Positions 1-6,357 of a DNA stretch of 8,698 nt are shown one piece after another. A program made the translations under genes and the position numbers. The notes under the pieces were generated by a model. It had not been told where the DNA came from, did not search any database, and saw only the letters and a list, made by a program, of their open reading frames with translations. The stretch comes from CAWVWD01 sp045106825 (GTDB lineage Bacteria; Bacteroidota; Bacteroidia; Chitinophagales; Saprospiraceae). Where the stretch lies: assembly GCA_045106825.1 (NCBI GenBank), contig JBGCFH010000431.1, positions 1 through 8,698 of the forward strand, written 5' to 3'. Within the stretch, counting starts at the first letter, position 1. The number at the start of each line of letters is the position of its first letter.

Positions 1-141
1 GGTTCTTTATGATTTTACGTGGTTTTGAATATTTTGATGCTAAGTAACGGCCCCGAGTCCTCGGGGCTGCCGAAAATATCACAAACTCATACGGCAGCTA
101 AAGCAGCCGCTACTGTAAACCACATAGAATCATAAAGAACC
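1..141. repeat. Compound palindromic REP-like element A
   Basis: Outer arms at 1-25 and 117-141 are inverted repeats matching at 23 of 25 positions; the left arm begins at the first base, so it may extend outside the window. Inside are two facing REP-like units. The plus unit at 44-72 has a GTAA head and a GC-rich stem, CCCCGAG (51-57) with CTCGGGG (60-66). The minus unit at 92-113 reads GTAG then CGGCTGCTTTAGCTGCCG. A GTAG-type tetranucleotide followed by an imperfect palindrome is the classic REP layout, and the minus unit is nearly identical to those at 3922-3987. It lies just downstream of the SulP stop codon and may stabilise or end that transcript, but no T-run follows the stems. No REP-associated transposase is present in the window. 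Confidence 0.75.
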
Positions 142-156
142 TCACAAAAGAACTAT

Positions 157-1863
157 CTAAGCCATCGCAAAATCGTGTTCATACGCTTTTGGCAAATTCA
201 GACTATCAAAATTTGGCTCAATACTGGAGTGATTACTAATGATTTTACCATTTTTAATAACCAATGAAAAACGCAATTGCTCTTGTTTTGGAAGCCCTTG
301 ATGTGTCCATTTTATTAAATAGCTTCCAGTATCAATTTTGACATGATTCACTTTTTTAGTTGTAGCTTGAAATACCGCAATATGTAAGTCATCCTTTTCA
401 AAATAATCTCGATAAAAATGTCCAATATTCGCTTTTCCAATAATTGTTTTACTGCTAAAGGCTGGAATTAAAATCGCATCATCAGCATATAATTTCATTA
501 ATAATTTATAATCATGATTATTAATCGCTAATTCATATTTATTTAAAATTGGAATACTTGGTTCTGTAATAATATCTTGTCGTTCAAGGTGTTCATTATT
601 TTTCGTTTCAGAAAATGTATTCTTGAAAGCTGTCCAAATAGCGGTATTTGATTTCCCCATTCGTTTCATAAAAATGAATTGAATAATAGTGTGTAGTGCT
701 AAGACAATTAATAAGCCTTCAAAAATACCTGCTTCAAAAACTAAAACGCCACAAATACCTGCCATAATCAAAGCGTAACGACCTTCTGACCGAACATGAG
801 CAATATTCGCAATCATTTTCCAACCCGAGTAAACCATAATGATACCTAAGGCATACTCTGGCAGATAAGACAATAAACTTGGAAAAAGCACGAAAATTAA
901 AAGTACCATAGCTGTAAATAAATTAGAGAGTTTTGTGACTGCTCCAGCTACGGTGTTTGTTGTACTTTTTGCCAAACCGTCAAGGTTGGTCATACCTCCA
1001 AAAAATGTTGCTCCAAGATTTGCAATCCAAATCGCTAATAAGCTATTATTAGAATCAGCAGTACGTTTATATGGATCCATTTTTTCAATCGCTACGTTAC
1101 TCATTACTTGTTCAATAATATCAATAGTTGCCAACATCATTGCAAATCCGATCATTTTTAAAATCAAAATGAACATTTCAGGTTGTCCAATATTGTCAAA
1201 ATGTGGTAGAGGCAGTGCTAATTGAAAAGGCACATCATCAAGTTCTATCTTTGGAAGTGGAAAGAAAAAAGCAATGATAACAGCCGTTATGGTAATAATC
1301 ACATAAGGCAACGCAGGCATACTTTTTTTGTATGCTCGATATAAAAAGATAAATGAGATAAAGGAAATAATACTTAATGCTAAGACAACTTCTCTTTCAT
1401 AGTTTAACCAAACATCCGTTTCATGTTCAATGTCATATAAAAAAGGAACGAATTTGAGGGCGATTTTTAAACCAACGCCTGCCAATAAACCCTCAACTAA
1501 ATAATGTGGAACAATTTGTAAAATGAATCGTTCCCAACGAAATTTCCATGCGATGGCTTGAAATGTTGCTGTTAATAAAATAACAAACGGCATATTCTCA
1601 AAACCAAAAGTATGAATCCCTAATGCCAAAACAGGTGCTAAACCTGCCGCAACGCCAGGCATTCCTGTATAGTTGCCAGGTTTGAATAAATAAGTAATAA
1701 AGCTAATGATACCTGCAAAAATAGCGGTATAAAGTCCAATCATAATTGGATACTCTGACATTAAACAAATACCTACGGTTAAAGGAACTGCCATGATTCC
1801 AGTTACTGTTCCTGCTAATGCATCACGTCTAACGTGTTTAAATATGGTACTTAAATTTTGCAT
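157..1863 (-). CDS. SulP-family anion transporter with C-terminal NTF2-like domain
   Basis: This 568-residue inner-membrane protein probably moves an inorganic anion (sulfate, bicarbonate or similar); the sequence does not settle the substrate. Residues 1-400 form the SulP core. The family signature DALAGTVTGIMAVPL (14-28) is followed by GLYTAIFAG (43-51), and the later GGMTNLDGLAKSTTN (289-303) matches the conserved substrate-site loop before a late helix. Many hydrophobic helices span 15-400. SulP proteins normally end in a STAS domain. Here residues about 436-550 instead look like an NTF2/SnoaL-type fold: helix with NNHDYKLLMKLYADDAILIP (448-467), IIGKANIGHFYRDYF (474-488), then beta strands ending in RFSLVIKNGKI (531-541). 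The start ATG at 1863 leads directly into the family N-terminus. No exact TAnnTTTG promoter was found upstream. It is divergent from the Crp-like gene, which may regulate it. Confidence 0.88.
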   Translation of the reverse strand: MQNLSTIFKHVRRDALAGTVTGIMAVPLTVGICLMSEYPIMIGLYTAIFAGIISFITYLFKPGNYTGMPGVAAGLAPVLALGIHTFGFENMPFVILLTATFQAIAWKFRWERFILQIVPHYLVEGLLAGVGLKIALKFVPFLYDIEHETDVWLNYEREVVLALSIISFISFIFLYRAYKKSMPALPYVIITITAVIIAFFFPLPKIELDDVPFQLALPLPHFDNIGQPEMFILILKMIGFAMMLATIDIIEQVMSNVAIEKMDPYKRTADSNNSLLAIWIANLGATFFGGMTNLDGLAKSTTNTVAGAVTKLSNLFTAMVLLIFVLFPSLLSYLPEYALGIIMVYSGWKMIANIAHVRSEGRYALIMAGICGVLVFEAGIFEGLLIVLALHTIIQFIFMKRMGKSNTAIWTAFKNTFSETKNNEHLERQDIITEPSIPILNKYELAINNHDYKLLMKLYADDAILIPAFSSKTIIGKANIGHFYRDYFEKDDLHIAVFQATTKKVNHVKIDTGSYLIKWTHQGLPKQEQLRFSLVIKNGKIISNHSSIEPNFDSLNLPKAYEHDFAMA

Positions 1864-1955
1864 GATTCTAAAAAATTAGTGTTTTAAATTAGTTGGATTG
1901 TTTTTAAAAACATTGCAAAAGTGATGTTATGTGGAAGAAAAAAAAATAACATAAA

Positions 1956-1986
1956 TTGCGTGAAAATGTGATAAATGTTACATTTG
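1956..1986 (+). promoter_or_regulatory. Bacteroidota-type promoter of the Crp-like gene
   Basis: TTG at 1956-1958 is followed by 20 bases and then TACATTTG at 1979-1986, an exact match to the Bacteroidota -33/-7 promoter pattern (TTG and TAnnTTTG about 20 bases apart). Transcription would begin near 1992-1994, giving a leader of about 20 bases before the ATG at 2015. This argues against the in-frame TTG at 1988 as the start codon. Confidence 0.7.
1964..1985. promoter_or_regulatory. CRP-like palindrome overlapping the crp-type promoter
   Basis: AAATGTGA (1964-1971), six bases, then TTACATTT (1978-1985) form an inverted repeat with one mismatch. Its core TGTGA-N6-TTACA differs at one base from the CRP consensus TGTGA-N6-TCACA. 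It covers the -7 box of the downstream gene, whose recognition helix carries the CRP-like R-E-x-x-x-R residues. Binding here would be expected to block that promoter (autorepression). The centre is about 110 bases from the divergent SulP start, so an effect there is also possible. Part of the right arm is the -7 box itself, which lowers certainty. Confidence 0.5.
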
Positions 1987-2014
1987 TTTGGTGTTAAAAT
2001 TACAATTAGAGTCT

Positions 2015-2710
2015 ATGTTATTAAAAATCAAGAATTTAGAGTTTGAGAGCCATAAAATTATTGATGCTTTGACTGAAAAAAATAAAGCATTTTTTTTGAG
2101 TCAAGCAGAGGAGTTGAGGTTCAAAAAAGGAAGTTTAATCTTCTATGAAGAAGGTATACCAACAGGTGTTTTTTTGTTGAAACATGGAAAGGCAAAAATT
2201 TATAAAAGAGGTTTTTATGGTAAAGAGCAAATATTTTACATTTATCGCCGAGGTGATTTATTTGGTTATCATGCCTTACTTTGCGATGAATCGTATGAAG
2301 ATGCTTGTGAAGCAATTGAGGATTGTACCGTTTTGTTTATCAATCGAAAAAAGTTTGAAAATTTGATGCAAGAAACCCCAAAGCTTCGACAGTTATTGAT
2401 GCAAAATATGAGTCATGAGTTTGGTGTTTTAGTTAATACTATTACCATTTTGGCTCAAAAAAATCTTAGAGAACGATTAGCTTTATACCTCTTATTATTA
2501 CATCGTCGATACGAAGAAAAAGGGAAACATAAAACGCAAATCAACTTACCTCGTGAAGATTTAGCCAATATTATTGGTACAGCAAGAGAAAGTTTAGGTC
2601 GGTTGTTGAAAGAATTTAAAGAAGATAATTTGATTCGTGTGCAAGGTCGAGCTATTGAAGTCATTGATTTTGAAAAACTTGCACAAATTGCTCAGTCTAA
2701 ATATTTTTAG
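2015..2710 (+). CDS. Crp/Fnr-family transcriptional regulator
   Basis: This 231-residue cytoplasmic DNA-binding regulator has the two-domain Crp/Fnr layout. A cyclic-nucleotide-like beta barrel covers about 20-115 (GSLIFYEEGIPTGVFLLKHG at 39-58, RGDLFGY at 79-85). A long dimerisation helix covers about 118-150. A winged helix-turn-helix covers about 175-220, with INLPREDLANIIGTARESLG (176-195) and R191, E192 and R196 as the CRP-like recognition residues. The segment matching the cAMP phosphate cassette lacks the Glu and the Arg-Ser pair of E. coli CRP (Y85, and E95-D96 instead), so cAMP binding is unlikely. There is no N-terminal cysteine cluster like that of FNR. The ATG at 2015 was chosen over the TTG at 1988 because the latter lies inside the promoter. 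It is divergent from the SulP gene. Confidence 0.9.
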   Translation: MLLKIKNLEFESHKIIDALTEKNKAFFLSQAEELRFKKGSLIFYEEGIPTGVFLLKHGKAKIYKRGFYGKEQIFYIYRRGDLFGYHALLCDESYEDACEAIEDCTVLFINRKKFENLMQETPKLRQLLMQNMSHEFGVLVNTITILAQKNLRERLALYLLLLHRRYEEKGKHKTQINLPREDLANIIGTARESLGRLLKEFKEDNLIRVQGRAIEVIDFEKLAQIAQSKYF

Positions 2711-2755
2711 AATATAACGTAAGTAGGTTGAGGTAAATATTCCGCCATATAATTT

Positions 2756-2788
2756 TTTATAAATATTTGATTTACATTTATTTATAAA
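2756..2788. repeat. AT-only inverted repeat
   Basis: TTTATAAATA (2756-2765) and TATTTATAAA (2779-2788) are perfect 10-base arms around a 13-base loop, 45 bases after the Crp-like stop codon. It could be a weak transcript-end structure or simply AT-rich chance. Apart from this and the hairpin at 2895-2931, I see nothing else between 2711 and 2953. Confidence 0.3.
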
Positions 2789-2894
2789 TCCTATTAATTC
2801 TATCGAAGTACTTAGTATTGAATTGTAATTAATTCTTTGAATATTGGAAATTGTAATTTGATTATGTAATCCGAAAACGAGACAATATAAGATG

Positions 2895-2931
2895 AAAAGA
2901 AGCCAAAAGACTAAAGCATCTGACTTCTTTT
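2895..2931. terminator. Possible bidirectional terminator between convergent genes
   Basis: AAAAGAAGCC (2895-2904) pairs with GACTTCTTTT (2922-2931) over 10 positions with one non-Watson-Crick pair. The stem ends in A-T pairs on one side, so a T-rich end exists in either direction. It lies between the plus-strand Crp-like gene and the minus-strand GG peptide gene, where a shared terminator would be expected. The 17-base loop and low GC make it weak. Confidence 0.4.
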
Positions 2932-2953
2932 CTAATAGAGAAATTAAATAGAA

Positions 2954-3070
2954 TTAATCAATTCCATCTTCATCATTATCATGATAATGAGTAGTGCTAC
3001 TTTTTTTTCCGCCTTTGATGTAGATTAATTCTTCTTTAGTTAAGATTTCTATACTCTTGAAATTTTTCAT
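2954..3070 (-). CDS. Double-glycine leader peptide precursor, 38 residues
   Basis: A short gene of 38 codons plus TAA. Residues 1-21 resemble a bacteriocin-type double-glycine leader: MKNFKSIEILTKEEL (1-15), then IYIKGG (16-21), fitting the family pattern L-[ST]-x-E-E-L-x-x-I-x-G-G. Such leaders are cut after GG and the product exported, usually by ABC transporters with a C39 peptidase domain. The predicted core is KKSSTTHYHDNDEDGID (22-38): no cysteine, Ser/Thr/Lys first, then HYH and an acidic tail containing DNDEDG, a DxDxDG pattern seen in calcium-binding loops. The gene has its own exact promoter at 3140-3170. No modifying enzyme or C39 transporter is nearby; the ABC exporter at 4229 lacks the peptidase domain. 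Reading as a GG precursor is well supported; its activity (signal, bacteriocin or modified peptide) is unknown. Confidence 0.72.
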   Translation of the reverse strand: MKNFKSIEILTKEELIYIKGGKKSSTTHYHDNDEDGID

Positions 3071-3139
3071 AATACATTGTTTTGTATTTCAATGGATTTA
3101 TTCAATTGAAATATATGATTAAAAAATATTAATTATTTC

Positions 3140-3170
3140 CAAATGTAATTGGTTTTGAATTAATATACAA
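3140..3170 (-). promoter_or_regulatory. Bacteroidota-type promoter of the GG peptide gene
   Basis: Read on the minus strand, TTG (3170-3168) is followed by exactly 20 bases and then TACATTTG (3147-3140), the same spacing and -7 sequence as the Crp-like gene promoter. Transcription would begin near 3133, leaving a leader of about 60 bases before the ATG at 3070. This separates the peptide gene from alkD upstream and is strong support that the short reading frame is real. Confidence 0.68.
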
Positions 3171-3220
3171 GCTTTTTTAAAACAAATTATAAAAAATATT
3201 TATATTAATGAATCGTTATA

Positions 3221-3886
3221 TTAAAGTAGTCGCAACGCTTCTCGCTCACTTAACTTACTTAAATCATGTGTATTTACAAACTCAACAACCCAATCCGCAT
3301 CAATTCGACTATATTCCCGCAAAACCGTTCCGATTGCTTTTTGTATAAAAAACTCATCAGACGAAGCCAACACATTGATGACTTTCGTCAATAATACCAA
3401 ATCCATTTGTTTTTTGTGTTTGACTTGAAAATAAAGCGTCGTTCGTTGCAGCCAAATATTGTCGGAAGCTAACCATTTATCTACATAAAAATCACGTTGT
3501 TTAGGGAATCTTTTAAAGTATTCGTTCACCAATTTGGAAGCAATAAAATCAATTGTGTCCCACCAAGATTGATGTGTAATCATATATTCAAATAATTCAA
3601 TGTCATTTTCTTCAAATTGCTTTTTGTAGCGAAAGGCAAACTCTTGAGCAAAGTAATGAAAATCCCGTTCTGGTTTTTCCCAAGCCGCAAGAACAATAGC
3701 CGTCATTTCTGATTTATCGGGCAGAAATTCTCGTATCATAAACGGTTTTGTAATCGTTCGCCGTTCTGTCGAGTTCAATCCAAAAAACTCAAATTGATTT
3801 CGCATATATGCTTTTTGTTTTGCAGCATATTCAGGATTTGCGTTGAGTTGGAACTCGGTTTGTAAGGTGTTGAGATACGTTTGCAT
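3221..3886 (-). CDS. AlkD-like DNA alkylation repair glycosylase
   Basis: This 221-residue protein matches the AlkD family of HEAT-like-repeat DNA glycosylases, which excise positively charged alkylated bases such as N3- and N7-methyl purines. Motifs in order: YMRNQFEFFGLN (27-38), REFLP (52-56), HQSWWDTIDFIA (105-116), NIWLQRTTLYFQ (143-154) and FFIQKAIGTVLREYS (179-193). Numbering follows Bacillus cereus AlkD, whose functional residues W109, D113 and R148 are all present. The fourth, W187, is Thr here. Length and the C-terminal LSEREALRLL fit a complete family member. The start ATG at 3886 follows an A/C-rich leader, and a REP compound begins 13 bases upstream. No convincing promoter was seen, so transcription may start beyond the REP. 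The gene is monocistronic as far as can be seen. Confidence 0.88.
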   Translation of the reverse strand: MQTYLNTLQTEFQLNANPEYAAKQKAYMRNQFEFFGLNSTERRTITKPFMIREFLPDKSEMTAIVLAAWEKPERDFHYFAQEFAFRYKKQFEENDIELFEYMITHQSWWDTIDFIASKLVNEYFKRFPKQRDFYVDKWLASDNIWLQRTTLYFQVKHKKQMDLVLLTKVINVLASSDEFFIQKAIGTVLREYSRIDADWVVEFVNTHDLSKLSEREALRLL

Positions 3887-3898
3887 AGTTATAAATTT

Positions 3899-4031
3899 TG
3901 GTTGTTTGACAATTTTTGCCAGTAGCGGCTGTCTTTAGCTGCCGTCTTTGTTTAAAATTGTTTATGGCAGCTAAAGACAGCCGCTACGTAAAACAATAAT
4001 TTTGCTTTTGGCAAAAATTGTCAATGAACCA
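3899..4031. repeat. Compound palindromic REP-like element B
   Basis: Outer arms 3899-3920 and 4010-4031 are inverted repeats matching at 20 of 22 positions, including a perfect 14-base stretch (TGACAATTTTTGCC and its complement). Inside are two facing REP-like units: the plus unit GTAGCGGCTGTCTTTAGC followed by TGCCG at 3922-3944, and its near-perfect minus copy at 3966-3987. The units match the minus unit of element A except for one or two bases, while the outer arms are unrelated to those of A. The element fills the space between the divergent alkD and ABC exporter genes and overlaps the alkD leader. It could fold into a long cruciform or RNA hairpin. The rest of this gap, 4032-4228, shows only the exporter promoter candidate. 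Confidence 0.82.
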
Positions 4032-4149
4032 TAGCGTTTTATACCTATAAACGATTAAATTTGGTGAAGTTAGCATGAACAGAATCAATTTTGTCTAAGA
4101 AATATCAAAACTAATCGGACATTTTGAAAAACTTTAATCTATTTATGAA

Positions 4150-4177
4150 TTGAAGTGTTGTTAAAAAAGTAATTTTG
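4150..4177 (+). promoter_or_regulatory. Candidate promoter of the ABC exporter
   Basis: TAATTTTG at 4170-4177 is an exact TAnnTTTG -7 box, with TTG at 4150-4152 spaced by 17 bases, shorter than the 20 seen elsewhere in this window. A start near 4184 would give a leader of about 45 bases before the ATG at 4229. The -7 match and location are good; the -33 spacing is the weak point. Confidence 0.45.
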
Positions 4178-4228
4178 CAAGAAAGTTCAAAAATACTTTA
4201 AAAAGAAGATTCAAGTAATCATTATATA

Positions 4229-6037
4229 ATGGCAAAAAATAAACAACAAGATATACTTCAACAGGACGAAAAGAAGCCAAAACTCTCAAAAAACGGACTA
4301 AAAAAAGCTCGTGTTCTTATTTCATATTTAGTAGAGTTTAAATATCATTTCCTTATCGGAATGTTAGCATTGGTTTTGTCAAGTTCTTTCTTTATGATTT
4401 TTCCAGTTGCAGCTGGTGAGCTACTAAATGTAGCAGATGGGAAAGGACGTTATGGATTGAGTATCAATCAAATCGGTTTGATTCTGGTTTGTGTTTTAAT
4501 GCTTCAAGGTTTATTGTCTTACGTTAGAGTTTGGACATTCGCTATCGTGAGTGAAAAAGGTATGGCAAATATTCGTAAAGCATTTTATCAAAAATTAATT
4601 GCGTTACCAATTACTTTTTTTGAAGAAAATCGTGTCGGTGAATTGACGAGTCGAAGTGCATCTGATGTGCAACAATTACAAGATGCTATTGCGATTACGT
4701 TCGCTGAGTTTGTGCGGCAAATTATTACTTTATTTATTGGTGTTGTGATTTTGGTTGTTCTTACAGGAAAATTGACTTTACTAATGTTGGCAACTTTGCC
4801 ATTTGTTGTAATTTCTGCGTATTATTTCGGACGTTACATCCGTAAATTATCAAAAGAACGCCAAGATGTTTTAGCAAAAACAAACACGGTAATCGAAGAA
4901 ACTTTACAAGCAATTTATGCCGTAAAATCTTATACAAACGAATGGTTTGAAGTTTTTCGTTATGGAAAATCAATTGATAAAGTTGTTGATGTTTCGTTGC
5001 GTTATGCAAGGATTCGAGGTATCTTTTTCGTGTATATTATTGCGGTTTTATTTGGTGTGATGTTTTTTATCCTCTGGAAAGGGGCAAAAATGGTGGAAGC
5101 AGGAACAATGCCTCCTGGTGACTTAGTTACTTTTATCACGCTTTCGGCTTTTATTGGCGGTTCGATAGCAGGTTTAAGTAATTTATACACACAATTAGTT
5201 CGTGCCATCGGTTCGACAGAACGTATTGCAGAGATTTTAGAGATTCCATCAGAAGTCAATGTCAAAGATGGTAAAACTGAAATCATAGAACCATTAACTG
5301 GCGATATTACTTACCAAAATGTTCATTTTCATTATCCTTCTCGTACCGATGTTCCTGTTTTAAAAGGCATTGATATGGAAATAAAAGGTGGTCAAACAGT
5401 CGCTTTAGTTGGTTCTTCGGGTTCTGGTAAATCAACTATCGTTCAATTATTAATGCAGTTTTATAATATTATTTCAGGAGAAATTACGGTAAACGACAAA
5501 AGTATATATGATTATAATATTACCGAATTAAGAAAAAATTTAGCCATTGTTCCGCAAGAAGTTATTCTATTTGGTGGAACGATTCGTGAAAATATAGAAT
5601 ACGGAAAACCTGGTTCAAGCAACGAAGAAATTGAAGAAGCGGCACGTCAAGCAAATGCCTTAGAATTTATTGATAGATTCCCAGAAGGAATGGACACTAT
5701 TGTTGGAGATAGAGGAATTAAATTGTCGGGCGGACAACGTCAACGTATTGCAATTGCTCGTGCGATTTTGAGAAATCCATCTATTTTATTGTTAGATGAA
5801 GCGACATCATCATTAGATGCAGAATCTGAAAAAGTTGTTCAAGATGCTTTGAATAACTTGATGCGAGGTAGAACCTCGATTGTAATTGCTCATCGTTTGG
5901 CGACAATTCGTGAAGCAGATTGTATTTATGTCTTGGAAAATGGTCAAATCATAGAACAAGGAACACACGATGAGTTATCGAATAAAGAAGATGGAGCGTA
6001 TAATGCGTTAGCAAAATTACAGTTTGAATTGGTGTAG
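4229..6037 (+). CDS. MsbA/BmrA-like ABC exporter (fused TMD-NBD)
   Basis: This 602-residue half-transporter is expected to work as a homodimer in the inner membrane, using ATP to export lipids, drugs or other hydrophobic compounds. After a charged cytoplasmic stretch (1-35), a type-1 exporter membrane domain with six helices covers about 36-335. The nucleotide-binding domain covers about 355-600: A-loop Y369, Walker A GSSGSGKST (395-403), Q-loop Q443, signature LSGGQ (499-503), Walker B ILLLDE (519-524), D-loop SSLD (527-530) and H-loop H555. All catalytic elements are intact. There is no N-terminal C39 peptidase domain, so it is not a standard double-glycine peptide exporter. It stands alone between the REP element and a strong terminator. 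Substrate cannot be assigned from sequence. Confidence 0.93.
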   Translation: MAKNKQQDILQQDEKKPKLSKNGLKKARVLISYLVEFKYHFLIGMLALVLSSSFFMIFPVAAGELLNVADGKGRYGLSINQIGLILVCVLMLQGLLSYVRVWTFAIVSEKGMANIRKAFYQKLIALPITFFEENRVGELTSRSASDVQQLQDAIAITFAEFVRQIITLFIGVVILVVLTGKLTLLMLATLPFVVISAYYFGRYIRKLSKERQDVLAKTNTVIEETLQAIYAVKSYTNEWFEVFRYGKSIDKVVDVSLRYARIRGIFFVYIIAVLFGVMFFILWKGAKMVEAGTMPPGDLVTFITLSAFIGGSIAGLSNLYTQLVRAIGSTERIAEILEIPSEVNVKDGKTEIIEPLTGDITYQNVHFHYPSRTDVPVLKGIDMEIKGGQTVALVGSSGSGKSTIVQLLMQFYNIISGEITVNDKSIYDYNITELRKNLAIVPQEVILFGGTIRENIEYGKPGSSNEEIEEAARQANALEFIDRFPEGMDTIVGDRGIKLSGGQRQRIAIARAILRNPSILLLDEATSSLDAESEKVVQDALNNLMRGRTSIVIAHRLATIREADCIYVLENGQIIEQGTHDELSNKEDGAYNALAKLQFELV

Positions 6038-6061
6038 TTTTTCTCGAAGATTTTTTATTAA

Positions 6062-6100
6062 AAGCCTTGAATACTGTCAAGTATTCAAGGCTTATTTTTT
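6062..6100 (+). terminator. Rho-independent terminator of the ABC exporter gene
   Basis: A perfect 14-base-pair stem, AAGCCTTGAATACT (6062-6075) with its complement at 6080-6093, closes a GTCA loop and is followed by ATTTTTT. It begins 25 bases after the exporter stop codon. This is the strongest terminator in the window. Confidence 0.9.
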
Positions 6101-6260
6101 ATAGCGTTTCGTTTCGTTCTAAAAACGATAAATTTTTTGATTATCAGACATATTCTATAATAAAATTAAATGATTCTTTGAATTTTTTTGTGAAATTCAT
6201 GTTCCGCTGATATTAAATTAAAAAACGAAAATATTACGTTTTGCCTTGTAAAACAATTAT

Positions 6261-6296
6261 CTCACGGAGATTTCGCAGATTCATGCAGATTTTTCG
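6261..6296. repeat. Degenerate GCAGATT repeat
   Basis: Three imperfect copies of a roughly 10-base unit, CGGAGATTT, CGCAGATT and TGCAGATT, occur in a row. The same motif appears at 6826-6853 and inverted at 6904-6915, so it is a small dispersed family in this locus. Weak arms AACGAAAA (6224-6231) and TTTTCGTT (6291-6298) flank it. In the 320-base gap 6038-6357 I see only this repeat and the terminator at 6062. Confidence 0.5.
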
Positions 6297-6357
6297 TTAA
6301 CAAAATTTTTCTATTTATAATCAATTACTAAATTTGTCAAAGAAGCACTTTTTTCAA

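Noticed and set aside
51..66. CCCCGAG/CTCGGGG hairpin as a classic intrinsic terminator
   Set aside because: No T-run follows on either strand; it fits better as the stem of a REP-like unit.
935..1225. Plus-strand open frame of 96 codons inside the SulP gene
   Set aside because: It is antisense to conserved transporter sequence, and its product has no recognisable family.
1988..2014. TTG start adding nine codons to the Crp-like gene
   Set aside because: The TTG lies just after the -7 box and before the predicted transcript start.
2121..2664. Three short open frames overlapping the Crp-like gene on both strands
   Set aside because: All lie within the well-supported regulator gene and encode no recognisable protein.
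2892..2951. Plus-strand 19-codon frame beginning MKRSQKTK
   Set aside because: It overlaps the terminator-like hairpin, has no promoter match and no recognisable motif.
3140..3147. Crp-like half-site at the GG peptide promoter
   Set aside because: TTACATTT there is the -7 box alone; no matching left arm lies at the six-base spacing.
4761..5286. Two minus-strand open frames inside the ABC exporter gene
   Set aside because: They are antisense to conserved exporter sequence.
4229..6037. ABC exporter as the dedicated transporter of the GG peptide
   Set aside because: It lacks an N-terminal C39 peptidase domain and is separated from the peptide by alkD and a REP element on the other strand.
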